Assembly (NCBI GenBank): GCA_021399435.1 | Contig: JAJTUP010000056.1 | Span: 1-64,000 of the forward strand | Reading direction: 5' to 3' | Source of the DNA: Diaporthe sp. PMI_573 | Taxonomy: Eukaryota; Ascomycota; Sordariomycetes; Diaporthales; Diaporthaceae | Length of the DNA: 64,000 nucleotides | In this document: positions 44,541 to 55,305 of the stretch, in pieces | Position numbering within the stretch: the first letter of the stretch is position 1 | Layout: each line of letters begins with the position of its first letter | Position numbers and translations under genes: made by a program | The notes under the pieces: model-generated | The model's database searches: none | The model's input: the letters and a program-made list of their open reading frames with translations, nothing else | Told to the model about the DNA's origin: nothing

Positions 44541-45180
44541 ATTCGTTCTCTGTGGGTTACATTGTTAGGTAGTACACAACTCTCCCTCTTACACATCATT
44601 CATCGGTAGCGCTGTTAGTGCGCTCGGGCATGTGACATCAAATACGTTAACATCTCATTTCTCGCATTCCTGCCCAGATGCCCTGCGAGGCATTGGGGTC
44701 CCCCAGCCGGAGACCCTGCGCTAAGGCCGCCCGCCTGCAGCTGCCATGCGCAACGTTTGCACCCTAGCGTCGGAAGGCATCCCGTCATCCCCCACAAAGT
44801 CCCCCCGAAAACGCAGAGCAGTCAGCACGCCTGAGACAACCGTCACGAACCCCCCGAGAGTCCGATTTCTACGCCATTCGCAAGACCCTTTCACAAGCGA
44901 CAGTGGTCATGACTGCCCAGAAGACTTTTTTGCTAAGCGAAATCACCCATCTCCGCGCCTTGCAGGACTCCTTTCACCACGTGGGAAGGACCCTTGCAGT
45001 CAACATCGAACAGATCCTTAAGAGCCTCAACGACACTAACAAGACCACTGTGGAGTACTACAGTAGACGACTCGCTTCAACGCTCACTCAAATCCTGACG
45101 GGCCAACATGGCCCCCCCGGACAGCCCCAGCTCGACGAGCAGACCTTGCCAACCATCCACCAGCAGCCCTATACGGTCGC
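44541..45180 (+). other. Unassigned ORFs before a hAT element
   Basis: Two overlapping plus frames: 44746-45021 (SPTKSPRKRRAVSTPETTV) and 44903-45220, which reads LLSEITHLRALQDSFHHVGR then IEQILKSLNDTNKTTVEYYS. The second has helical, gag-like character and runs into the hAT end at 45181, so it may be an interrupted retroelement or host gene. I cannot assign it. Confidence 0.3.
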
Positions 45181-48100
45181 CAGGCTTTCTAACCATACGC
45201 CATACGCCATACGGACCTGAATGGTTTATGGTGTATGATTTATTCTCGTATGGCGAACTAAACCATATATTGCCCATACGGCAAATGACGTCAAACCGGT
45301 CAAGGGCCCACATCTTCCTCTAGAGCGCTGGTGCTTCCCTCCTCTGCCATGTACTCGTATTGTTCAACCTCGTCTACTTGTAGCCCTGCCGTTATACCGC
45401 TGCGAATCCAGCTCTTTAAGCACTCCCCCTTTTCAATTGTCGATGCTCCAAGGAGCATTCGATCCCACGAAATTGTACGCCGTGCTCCAGAGAATGTACG
45501 CTCAGGGCCAGCAGACATGGCGGGTATTGAGAGAATGTCTATTGCCATCTTTGACAGTCGGGGAAAGCGCTCCTTCTGCTCATCGCGGAGCCACCAGGCA
45601 AGGGGGGAGCAGTCGATTGGAATGGGTGGCTGGGAGGTGTAGGTTTCGTATTCGTCAACGTCGGGCCCTGTGCCTATGACATTAAGATCCTGTGCAAGCA
45701 GGTCATACTCATCCAGTTCCAGTGCCGGAACAATGGAAGGAGTAGTACAAACGGTTGGCAGGTTCTTGTATTCGTCTTCCCACAATGCCTTTGGCCAATT
45801 TTTCTGTATATGAGCCTTTCCTCGGGATGGGTGGAGAATAAGCGCTGCACCGTATGCCGGGCTCTCATCGGAGAGCTGGTAGTATTTGTCGAAGACATGC
45901 CAGCTCGTCAGTACTGGACCAAGTAGCCGTTGGTTCATCTTGTATTTGTTGAATGCTTGCTGGTAATGCTTGTGAAGGGCGTCCATCGTAAATAATGTAC
46001 GATCGAGCGTTGAACGATATCCCTCAGTAAGGAGAGTTATCTTCCAAAACGGCTGTAGGAAGTTCCGCGTCTCGCGAAGGTTTTGCCAATCCTGTGGTGC
46101 TAAGTAGTCGTCCACAAGGGCGTCATAGTACTTGTCCTGATACCACTTGATATGCTCCTCCTTATCAAGAGCGGCATCGAGCAGAAGAAACCATGAGTTC
46201 CAGCGTGTATCGTTGTCGAGCCCGAGGACTTTGCCGGCAGGCCTCCGAAAGAGATTATACCTGTAATCGTTCGCTCTAATATGGATAGCAGTATTATGCA
46301 ACTTGCCGAGCGGACCGAGTTGACCCCAGCCACGCTCCTTTCGCTTCTTCCAACCCTGCATCATGTCAATGTTGAACGAAGCTTGGTCCATCTCTTCAAT
46401 CTGCCTGCAGGCTTCAAGCACAGCCTCTTTGCTATCCATGAAAAGAAAGGCTTGGACGCAAAGGTTGACAACGTGGCCATGGCAACGAATCCGTCGGTGT
46501 CTTGCATTCCAGGCGACGCCTCGTCCATCAAGGAAGTGGCTCAATAGACGACATAGCACATCATTGGAACCGTGATTATCTCCTGTAATATATCCCAGCT
46601 GGCGTGAGATGCCGTACTCCTCAATGACCGGCTGAAGGAGCTTCCACTGCTCTGCTCCGCTGTAGCTTCCAGGGCCGTCCATGCCAGGAAGTTCAGGTAA
46701 GGCCAGCAGTGCCTGGCAAGGATTTTTCGTGCCTTCCTGCATAAATTGCACACATATTCCTAGGAAAGCTTTGCGGTTTGGTGCGCTCCATACGTCAGCG
46801 GAGAGGTGAAGCTTGGCGGGTGAGGATTGCAGCTTTTTTCGGAGAATATCTTTGTGGATCGCATATGAGTTTGAGCAGAGTTTTTGGACATGGCCGTGGG
46901 AGGTGTTGATAAGCTCTTCTGCAGTATAATTTGCCGCCATAAGCAGAGCGTGCAACTCTGGCCAAGTATTGCAATTGTATGGAAGATTGCGGACAGTAAC
47001 CAGCTGGACTAAGGCTTCCATTGCGGCCTTTGGATTAAGTGCGTTCCGAAGCACTTGCTCCTCTCTTTCTTGAAGCTTAGCAACCTCAATCTCGCCAGCT
47101 TTGTTGAACGCCTCTTTGATGAGGCTGGTGCGAGCTTTCTTGGTTGAATTTGGCTCTGAGCCAGCGGCTTCAACTGAGTGTATCTTAAGTAGGTGGTTGC
47201 GGAATGTGGTAGACACGTATGTGGAGTACGGTGGGTTGTTGCAGTATTTGCAGTAGAATACTAAGTCTTGTTTTGGCCCAGCGCGCTCGGGCTCGGATCC
47301 TTGACGTTTTTGAGTGTGTTGCCACGTGGCATCGGCCGTAGTGATGTTGGAAGTTTTGCAGGTTCCCCTCAACTGCAGGGATGACAGGGCTGTAAAACAG
47401 GGCGATGATGCCACCAAAGGTGGCCATGCATTGGGCTAAATTGTAGGCGAACACAGGGCACAACACAAGGCTAAACGCAAGGCAGATTAGTGCGGCAGAG
47501 CCGCACAAAGACGTCCTGCACATAGCTATATGATGAAGCTGCTTTTCATGAATTATTGAGAACAAGCAATATATATGCAACATCGCATTTGGAAGAATTG
47601 ACACATCTTCATCATTGCACCCAACAAACCTGTTTCCTGTGCTATCTCACAACAAAGTGATACGTTTGCGCTTTGGAGTTGTTGAGGTGGAAGATTCAAT
47701 GGAGGGTAAGCTCTGCCCATCAGGTAGCTGAGAAGCCGCCTCGACTGTTGCGGCTATGGAGGGCTCGCGGTCACTAGGCGTGCGGATGAAGAAGGAGTCC
47801 ATCGCAAGCAATCAACGGCATAACGGCGTGGATTGAGATGGGTAGCTGGCAAACGGCAGGGCAGAAGGTCCCTCAGTGAATCGGGTAACGAATGACTCTT
47901 GATTTCTATCTAAAGGAGCGGAATCGTATGAGACTATATGCTCTGGAATACTGCTGCTGCCTGCAAGGCAGCAGCTGTTGTCTACTAGGCAGGGTCGTAC
48001 TGCCTGTTTGTTATAAGTGAGCGACTGGATCTTGACATGAAGTCTGACAATGTGACTCTGAGCGACTATTGATAGTTGCCCAGGATCGGAGTGATGGAGA

Positions 48101-48394
48101 CATTGCACAGCAGTCCAAGCTGCCCAGACCTGGGTTAAGCAACCGACTTGCCATTCAAGTATCCTGTCTACCTCATGGATCTATCAGGAAGAGAGGCCTT
48201 TCAGGACTAGGAGGATGGTCAAGTGTCGTGGCGCCGCCAATTTCCTTACGTGACCATTTTGGACCTCGGAGCAACTTTATCCCGCGTATGGCCATATATG
48301 GTCATGCGCCTTAGGCCGTATGGTATAGGTGTATGGGCAATATATGGGTAATATATGGTTTAACTAAACAATACGCGTATGGTTAGAAAGCCTG
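45181..48394 (-). mobile_element. hAT transposon, 3.2 kb, intact ends
   Basis: Left end CAGGCTTTCTAACCATACGC and right end its reverse complement (both about 20 bp). Subterminal GTATGG/CCATAC motifs are abundant at both ends (45194-45292, 48283-48384). One long transposase frame lies between. The flanks (ACGGTCGC left, TCTGCTCA right) do not form an 8-bp TSD, so flanking DNA has been rearranged after insertion or one end is ectopic. Confidence 0.85.
45300..47803 (-). CDS. hAT transposase (two exons likely)
   Basis: The main frame 47417-45300 (705 codons) holds a BED finger (FYCKYCNNPPYSTYVSTTFRNHLLKIH; C-x2-C, H-x4-H), the first Asp in LHLSADVWSAPNRKAF and the second in LGYITGDNHGSNDVL. CHGHVVNLCVQAFL, DNDTRWNSWFLL and the C-terminal block DILSIPAMSAGPERTFSGAR follow. 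A likely first exon lies upstream at 47803-47659 (MDSFFIRTPSDREPSI...TPKRKRITL), with a short basic nuclear signal. It would be joined by an intron ending near the CTGCAG at 47369-47374; the exact junction is not resolved. No stop codons interrupt the domain. It is closest in wording to the truncated transposase at 11458. Confidence 0.85.
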
Positions 48395-49409
48395 TCTGCT
48401 CATGAGTACATCATGAGTACACTACAGATAGGAGAAATCGAATGTCCGGAGCTCATGATATCGTCAGAGCTACTCTGCGAGTATTTCAAGGAGGCAGTCG
48501 CCGTATGCAGTGACGTCTGGAATGAAGAGAGAGATTGTTGAAGGCGTAGCCGTCATTTGTATCCAGTCTGACCCTTCAGACCTTGCTATAAAAAAGATCA
48601 TATCCATACTAACACTGGCATAGCCAGGACTACATTACAAAGCATCCGAGCTGAGTGTATGAGAAGCCGAAAACGTTCCTGAAGTAGTACAGTACCTGAG
48701 TCAATAACCACGAACTAGTGAAGCGTCGATCGGGATGGCCTAACATTCCTACCGTCGGACGCTTCAAACTAGCCGCTGTTGTGAGGTGAATTACTGATCA
48801 AGTCCTTTCGCACAGACCAGTTCTGAAAACCCCGGCAATTTGGAGCCCACCCCCAAAAACAAGCTTGGCCCTAGTTCACATTCTCGGATCCCAGCGCCAA
48901 ATATGGCGTAGTCTCGCGCATTAATCCCACATTCTCGCGCCAAAAGAGTGATGCAAATACAAATAGTACTGGACGCTAGCTCCACGGCTCTCTTTTCTCA
49001 GTAGTAGGGACAACCCCCGAGGCACTATATTTTAGAGACAGAGATCATCACGAAGACTCAAGTTCACCAAGTTTTAGCAGTGCGTAAATGAACTAAACCT
49101 CCTTAAACCTCGAAACGAAATTAGGCCTATGCTGTCGCTTATATACCTTTGATTAGCGCGATTTCGACCAATTAGCGTGGAGCATCACTTTGCTGATGCG
49201 CCTCCGTACTTCATCGCGGTATGTTGCCCATCGTTATGCCATCCGTTTAACTGCGGAGGGAAGATACGCCGGCGGAAGAATCGGGGTCTCTGGCAAGAAT
49301 CACAACGTTGTATCGTTCTGGTTGTGAGAGTTCCATCCCGTGCTGCTTGTCCCAAGGTCAGCAGGCCATGTTTCGTTCAAGACATAAAGAGTCGCCATCA
49401 GGTTTGAGG
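48395..49409. other. Intergenic, no gene seen
   Basis: Read on both strands. Palindromic words (CATGAGTACATCATGAGTAC near 48402) recall the left end of the hAT at 11305, but no element can be defined. Right part is the promoter region of the FAH-family gene. Confidence 0.4.
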
Positions 49410-50465
49410 ATGAATGTCGCTTGGGAACGCCTTATTCGCTTCATCAGCACAGATGGCCTTGTTCTCTGGGGTGAACCAATACTGCCTAATGCTGACTTTG
49501 ATCTGGGTACTACGACTGTAGACACTCGTTTGCGAGCGAAGGTGGTGGGTGGCAATGATATCTACGACACCACCGGTGCAACAAAGGTGACCGAGGAGGT
49601 CGTGACGGTGGAGAAGCTGCTTGGACCACTCGAATCCGGTGATGTGCCGATTTTACGCTGTGTTGGGCTGAATTATAAGGCGCACAGTTCGTGGTTGATA
49701 TGTCCTCCTTTTCCCCAGTCACCAAATTGCTAATGATACGTATCATAGTCCTCGAGGCAGGGAGAAAAGTGCCGCCTTTCCCGTCCGTCTTCTTCAAGCC
49801 TTCCACTGCTGTGATTGGTCATGAAGAAATGTCATTATTCCCAGAATTGCCCAAGACGACCAAGCCGATTATGAGGGTGAGCTGGTGAGTCCTTTCACTC
49901 ATTCCTCTAGCATGTGTCACAATGCCAAGCTTCTCATGACTGGAATTCACGACGCTGACATGAATTTGGTTTTGGACAACTGCAGTGTGTTATAATTGGC
50001 AGGGATGCAAAGGACGTCTCTGAAGAGACAGCCCTGGATTACGTGGCTGGCTACACCATCGGCAACGACATCTCGTCCCGGAAGCTGCAGAGGGACCCAA
50101 ATTTGGCAGGTTCGGTGCCCCAGTGGGGGTTCTCCAAGGGGTTCGACACCTTTGCTCCTCTAGGGCCAGCCTTAGTGTCAAGCAGACTGATTGACGACCC
50201 GGCCCTTCATGGGCTTCTCCACTTATGGCGTGTATTGGCAGTGCCCGGTGTGCATGTGCGCAAGGTTTTGCGGAGCTCGCGCCAGCCAGTCCCATTTCCA
50301 CTGCCAGACTATAGGACAATAAACACTGGGTTGTTGGTAGGATTTTGCGCGACAATCAAGCCTGGATATCTCGCCGATTTCCCAATCAGTCTATTCGATC
50401 GATTTCAAATCGATATCGGAATCGGATGGGATTTGGCCATCCGATCGACCGATGGCCTGCTCTGA
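49410..50465 (+). pseudogene. Fumarylacetoacetate-hydrolase-family protein, frameshifted and truncated
   Basis: FAH-fold enzyme family (2-hydroxyhepta-2,4-diene-1,7-dioate isomerase/FAH type) that acts on ring-cleavage products. Exon 1 49410-49686 starts MNVAWERLIRFISTDGLVLW and ends LRCVGLNYKAH. Exon 2 49749-49884 has PPFPSVFFKPSTAVIGHEE, then a one-base loss near 49829 throws the frame. The correct continuation (IAQDDQADYEGEL) lies one frame away up to the GTGAGT donor. Exon 3 from 49986 gives IIGRDAKDVSEETALDYVAG, YTIGNDISSRKLQ and QWGFSKGFDTFAPLGPALVSS, with metal/substrate-site residues of the family. Homology ends at about 50205; the remaining codons to 50465 are foreign and the C-terminal third (the TGTPxGVG region) is missing. 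Two independent lesions make it a pseudogene. Confidence 0.8.
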
Positions 50466-50713
50466 CGTTTTCATGCGTCGATCAAAGCAATTGTCTTAGC
50501 AGATGTAGGTAAGATGTGGGAGTCGCAAAGATTACCCGATTTATTAAAACTGTTTGTTTTCTTCAGTCTTCTATAAGTTGGAAGAACCAAAGGGAGCGAC
50601 TGGAAGATCAAAATGCGCAGCTGCATACATAAATCTCATCTGAAACTGACCCAAGCCTAAAATGCCTTAATATTCAAATGCCCCACAGACGTCCGTTGTG
50701 TACAGTGCATCCA
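50466..50713. other. Intergenic
   Basis: Nothing seen; 3' flank shared with the SDR gene. Confidence 0.4.
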
Positions 50714-51715
50714 TTACTGTATATTGAGGGCCTTCAGCTGCTCCTCTGTCCAGTCCCACAGTTTCTTGGCCAAGTCCCTATCTCTAGCGGTGGAATTGAG
50801 CTTAACTTCCTTCCCAACCGGCTCGTAATATGCTCCGGATCTGATATTCTGCAGCGCCGTCGTGGCTGCCCACAGTCCATTCCTGGCTCCATCCTTTGGA
50901 CTCTTTGGTCTGAACCCAGCGCCTATATAAACCACAGCCTTCGAGAACAGGCCGAGGTCCTCAACCAAGCCTGTTCCCACAATCCCAGGATGGAGTGACA
51001 CAGCTGTGATTTTGGGGTACCGCCTCGCCACCTCGGCCGCATATAGTATATTCGCCAGCTTGCTCTGCCCGTAGCGCGTCCACGCGCTTAGCTTCTCCTG
51101 TGTCGAGTGGAGGTCCTCGAACAATATTCCCCCGCGCGGGGCCCGGGAATAGAGGGAGCTGGCGATAAAGACGAGCCGAACATCAGCGCCCGGGAGCTCT
51201 GCCGTGCGCAACATTGTGGGTAGAAGAAGTTTGAGGAGAACAGAGTGTCCAAAATGGTTAGTACCGAACTGGACCTCGTGTCTGTCCCTGGTCTTCACTG
51301 GAGGGACAGCACACACGCCTGCGTTTGCAATGAGGATGTCGAGACGGTCGGACGCAAAGTTTGTCCTGACAGCATTCACGATGGATTCGTGGTCGGCAAA
51401 GTCGCATTGGAGAAACCCAACGTTGACCGAGGGACTTATTTGGTTCAGTTCCGTGACGAGGCTCGTGGCTTTTTGAACGTTACGTCCAGTGAAGTATAGT
51501 TGAGCCGGGTTGTGTCTGGCGAGTGCGAGCAGTGTTTCTTTTCCAATACCGGCCGTTCCTGCAGAAACATATTTTAGCTTTGGAAAAATCACCTACCACG
51601 ACTCTGCCCGTCAACCACGGCTTCTTGTTCCTCTACTGAATATTGATCATAGTGATGACAGACCTCCTGTGACCAAGACTGCCTTTCCGGCGAGATCTGG
51701 GATACTGAACTTCAT
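50714..51715 (-). CDS. Short-chain dehydrogenase/reductase
   Basis: Classical-type SDR, 298 residues, in two exons: 51715-51664 (MKFSIPDLAGKAVLVTG...) and 51558-50714. The intron splits the nucleotide-binding loop, which reads TGGTAGIGKET after splicing (TGxxxGIG). NAG is present as IANAGV, the active-site Ser in VFIASSLYSR and the catalytic YxxxK in RYGQSKLANILYA. TGxxxGIG with an Arg nearby (TGRNVQ) favours NADP(H). No membrane segment. The first donor, GTCTGT, is weak, but the join restores the fold exactly. Relatives include retinol-dehydrogenase/TIC32-like reductases. It lies back to back with the FAH-family pseudogene and 300 bp from an ALDH fragment on the same strand. Confidence 0.88.
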
Positions 51716-51883
51716 GGTGATCGAGATTTTTTGTCAACAAAAGTAGCGGTTGCGGGACTCATGTGTAGTACGTCCTCAGATAACTTCATTATCGAAGAGC
51801 AACTGTACAAGCATGTAGGTTGGTACGCGTTGCCCACATGTGGTAGTCCTCAATGAAACAACAAGGGTTTATCAAAGTTGGCT
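51716..51883. other. Intergenic
   Basis: Short gap between the SDR start and the ALDH stop; no separate feature. Confidence 0.4.
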
Positions 51884-52398
51884 TTAGGTACGTTCAGGTC
51901 TAATATGCCACTTCACGGTCTTACAGGTGGTCCAATCCGCCAGCGCTTCCTTGCCCATATCCCTACCAAATCCGCTTTCCTTGGTCCCGCCAAACAGGGC
52001 GTTGGGGCTCACTGCAGCGTTTAGAGTCAGTCACCAGAGATTCTATCGTTTACGCTGTGGTTATAGCAAGGCAAATACTCGAGGTCACTTAGGGGGGTTA
52101 AAACTGTATGAAGCTGCTTACCATCGCCCCAAGAGTTGATCGTGACCTGGCCGCTCTCCGGCGCCTCACTAACCCTGAATGTCCTGTTCACGTCATTCGT
52201 GAAGACAGCCGCGCTGAGGCCATAGTCAGAATCATTTGCTTTGGAGATAGCCTCCTCTTCCGTGGTGAAACTGGCAATACTCGCCAGTGGACCAAAGACC
52301 TCCTCCCTCATGATATCGGCGTCCTGCGCCACATCCGCAAAGGCCGTGTTCTCGATGAGGTAGCCACCAGCGGCCAGCTGCTGTCCGCCGTGTAACAA
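51884..52398 (-). pseudogene. Aldehyde dehydrogenase, C-terminal fragment
   Basis: Two exons remain: about 52398-52122 (AAGGYLIENTAFADVAQDAD, MREEVFGPLASIASFTTEEEA, NDSDYGLSAAVFTNDVNR, GQVTINSWGD) and 52011-51884 (PNALFGGTKESGFGRDMGKE, then ALADWTTCKTVKWHI). These are the EEVFGP NAD-binding block and the FGGxKxSGxGRxxG block of the ALDH superfamily. The intron (GTAAGC...CTGCAG) is in phase. Upstream of about 52398 the ALDH match ends abruptly, so the catalytic Cys/Glu half is missing. NAD(P)-dependent aldehyde oxidation is the family reaction; this piece cannot do it. Confidence 0.85.
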
Positions 52399-52529
52399 CC
52401 TTCACACGCTGAAGGTTGATGGCTTCTTCAGCGAAGGGCCTCGGCCGCCCACGGATCTCCGCGACGTACTGCTGAAGGTCCCGAAGCCCTCCGGTGACGA
52501 CAGACGTGCCCTCAGCAGAATTATCGCAA

Positions 52530-52765
52530 CACAGGTCCGATCCCTCTATGTACACTTTCAGCTTTATCACATGGCCATGCGAACTGATAGTTTCGTCTCT
52601 TTTGGTGATGCCGAGAAGCCAGATCTCACCAAGCCTTACGTTCTCGACTGGACGCGTCCATGTCTCCCTGACTTGAGCAACAGCCGAACGCCGAGGACTG
52701 GCGAGGTCTACCGCGATTCGGTGAGAAGTAACATCTTATCCCTCCACACCATAAACAGATAGCCT
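52530..52765 (+). pseudogene. Unassigned fragment, possibly HET-type kinase-like
   Basis: QVRSLYVHFQLYHMAMRTDS, FVSFGDAEKPDLTKPYVLDW and TRTGEVYRDSV-like wording resembles the degenerate kinase-like C-terminal half of fungal HeLo/HET-s-type proteins (..LH..gi.S.NI.F....YL.gF..SR). The match is from memory and weak. The fragment is bounded by the ALDH relic and retroelement debris. Confidence 0.2.
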
Positions 52766-53043
52766 GAGCCTGAGAGCTTGTTCAAAGCTATGGTGGGCCT
52801 CGGGGCGGAAAATTCAGACAGACCAATAACCGGGCCGAAAGGCTCGGACGTGTCCTGTGCCACCGCCGTCAGAAGGGGAATAGAGGTACAAAGAAGGACA
52901 TGTTCTATATTTCAGGAAAAGCTGTGAAGGTGCGCAATGTCTGTTGCAGGACGCTGCTACTCTTCCACAGGCTGGTATCCTTGCCGACGTGTTGAACGGC
53001 CGGGTCTTGTCGGGGAGCTCCGGCGATGCGCCGATCTTAGGTA

Positions 53044-53345
53044 GTGATCGCCGGAGACTTCAACCGTCACGATCAACTATGGGGTGGAGACGATGTATCT
53101 CTAGTGAGACAAGGCGAAGCAGATCTGATCATCGACCTGATGAACGAGTTTGCTCTCAGCAGTCTGCTTCGACGAGGCACGAAAACATGGCATGATGGAG
53201 ACTACGACACGACCATCGACCTGGTCCTAGCTTCCGAGGAGCTGACGGCATCAACGGTCAAATGTGCGATACACGAGACGGAACACGGGTCCGACCATCG
53301 AGCGATTGAGACGGTCTTTGACATCTCGGTCCCAGTGCCGAATTT
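53044..53345 (+). pseudogene. Non-LTR (Tad-like) retrotransposon endonuclease fragment
   Basis: VIAGDFNRHDQLWGGDDVS, EADLIIDLMNEFALSSLLRR, TTIDLVLASEELT and HETEHGSDHRAIE are the GDFN, D-x-x-x-x-S and SDH motifs of the apurinic-like endonuclease of LINE elements. The frame is open with GTG at its start. It ends where a minus-strand Copia fragment begins, at about 53345. Confidence 0.85.
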
Positions 53346-53530
53346 TGTTGAGCTCCTCTTCCTCTGTGAGAATTGCTTCGTACAGAACAACAACGTGTCG
53401 TCTGTCTGCATCCCAACTATCCCGAACGCCTCTGGGCCATCCAGGGTACATAGGAAGCGTGGATCGTACGTAGATTGGGCCATCTTCAAGGCGTTTATAT
53501 AGTATCCATGGTACGATCTCCTGAAAGCGC
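53250..53530 (-). pseudogene. Copia reverse-transcriptase (RVT_2) fragment
   Basis: Minus strand: QSTYDPRFLCTLDGPEAFGI and VGMQTDDTLLFCTKQFSQ, followed one frame away by EEEELNKI. This is the tail of the Copia-type RT palm/thumb in fungal elements (QSxxDPCLL..., FGIVGMQTDDTL). It joins the LINE endonuclease fragment head to head near 53345. Confidence 0.65.
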
Positions 53531-53825
53531 GATGACGCGTTTTGCCAGAACGCCCTATAATCAACACACTAGAAGACTTAAAATTGTTAAGTTCGGTAAT
53601 ATATATCAAATGACCTCCGAGCGGCTTTCGCGCCGCTACGGTCAACCTGTCTTAGTGGTTCCAGTATGGCTTCGACTGAAGAACGCCGTTGCGGATGGCC
53701 GAGGGAAGCTACTTCCAGAGGTACAGCTTCGGTTCCCAATAGAGGCCGAGGACAAGTTCCTCCCAGCAATCAACGTATATAGAAATTTCAGGGATCTTCC
53801 GAAAGAATACCGCAGAAACTTCTGA
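53531..53825 (+). other. Unassigned ORF segment
   Basis: Frame with SERLSRRYGQPVLVVPVW, LLPEVQLRFPIEAEDKFLPA and VYRNFRDLPKEYRRNF, ending at 53825. Composition is protein-like but no family is recognised. Likely further retroelement or host debris. Confidence 0.25.
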
Positions 53826-54488
53826 CGATTCCGGCATGTAGCAGAAATACTGTGCTAAAGAAAAGCTTGTCGATGCTTAGCTTGTTGGCATGAGGATGTA
53901 TTGTAATGTAACTTTCTCATACCATAATTAAGAAAAGAAAAGTTTCCATATTGATACTAGCATAGTAGGTCCTAAGCTTTTGCAAAAGGCCTGATTTATT
54001 ATTTCTATCTATATATCGTTGTTTTAAGAACCAAAACTGGTCTGCTTGGTTTAGAAACTAGACTATATGTAACAAGAGAAATGAGGGAGAAAAAAAAGAG
54101 AATAAAGAAAGACAAAGCTTGTGTCAGGGGCAAATCAAAATCCTAGCAAAAGAAGGACCAGACGAAAGACGTCCAATTGCATTCCCATCACAATGTTACA
54201 CATCACCTTTACACACATCGCCTTCTTTGCCTGCTAAGCCTCGACAAAGTCTCCATTTTCTGACAGACTTGGCAATTAGAAGTCGTCGAGCTTTAGTAAG
54301 TCGAGATTTCCAGCCGTTAAGCCATCTCTCAGATCGTGCAATTCATCAGGCCCAGACTCCAGGCCGATGTTGGCGTTAATAGGATAGATGATCTGCCTCG
54401 TCGGCCAGGTGTACGAGATCTAATTTAAATGAGCGGCTTCAGCCAAGATCTCGCCTCGTCTGTCGGCACATCCGACAACATCTAAATT
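53826..54488. other. AT-rich intergenic, no gene seen
   Basis: Contains A-rich runs near 54080-54110. No supported gene. Confidence 0.45.
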
Positions 54489-55055
54489 CTAACCGTATAT
54501 CAATTTGGGGCCACACTCGCAGCCCCAAGGATTGTATGGGCTAGCTGGTGCTCTATCAATAATCATGCCCCAGCACTCAGTACATTGGACATGCCTTCTG
54601 CATGGCTTCCATATGATGTCCAAAAATTCCTTCAACTCCTTTTTACACTCGTAGCATTGGTGTGCTTCAGGGGGCAATGTTGCTATAAAGTTCTTTGTTG
54701 CAACGCGGGGATAGAGAAAAGTTGGGTCAAGCTTGTTTTCGTGGACAACTTGTTGAAGGTGTGAGAGCCTGCCAGCGAGATCCTCATACGCACGACGATT
54801 GCGTGTTCGAAGTTGTTTGAAGGCTTGTATTCTGTAAGCTTCGGGGGTGTCATTGAGAGCCACGGCCAGCGAGTCCATACCCCAGACCTTGTTCAGGGTT
54901 GTGATGCAGCTTCTGAAAGACTTTGCTTCGAAAAGGATGTTATACAACTTGCGTCGTTCGCTCGCATGATGGATATCACAGGACCATTTGACAAGTAGGC
55001 CTTCGGTATCGCGGATAGGATGTTTTAAAGGTACGTTAAGAGTATCATCTGCCAT
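54489..55055 (-). CDS. Small Cys/His-rich protein with RING-like tail
   Basis: 188 residues from MADDTLNVPLKHPIRDTEG; an upstream in-frame ATG (55076) would add MIIQVLI. The middle is helical and charged. The C-terminus HQCYECKKELKEFLDIIWK, PCRRHVQCTECWGMIID, CECG has Cys/His spacing C-x2-C...C-x3-H-x2-C-x2-C...C-x-C, resembling a RING or RING-like zinc site. Such a domain would suggest ubiquitin-ligase or zinc-structural function, but the spacing is not canonical. No introns, stops or transposon motifs. It is an isolated intact ORF between retroelement debris and a hAT relic. I cannot name the family. Confidence 0.5.
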   Translation of the reverse strand: MADDTLNVPLKHPIRDTEGLLVKWSCDIHHASERRKLYNILFEAKSFRSCITTLNKVWGMDSLAVALNDTPEAYRIQAFKQLRTRNRRAYEDLAGRLSHLQQVVHENKLDPTFLYPRVATKNFIATLPPEAHQCYECKKELKEFLDIIWKPCRRHVQCTECWGMIIDRAPASPYNPWGCECGPKLIYG

Positions 55056-55305
55056 GATCAGAACTTGTATAATCAACGATGTCTGTGACTATTTGTGAGT
55101 ATTTGGTGCAAGAAGGATATATAACTGAAAAAGTGCTTTGAGTCTCTATTCCTTGGTAGCAGCATGGACCTGTATTTATACTTGGTCTACATTACAGCAA
55201 AAAGTAAGAATAAGTCACTAAATTTACATGAAGGTGTTTTAAAACCAAAATGTTGGTTTCTGGATTGAAAATCTAGGATTCCAAATTATAAGTTGGGCTG
55301 CCCAC
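55056..55305. other. 5' flank of the small Cys/His-rich gene
   Basis: AT-rich; nothing else seen. Confidence 0.4.

Noticed and set aside
44903..45220. Retrotransposon Gag
   Set aside because: Helical composition alone is not enough; no zinc knuckle or linked pol is present, so it is left unassigned.
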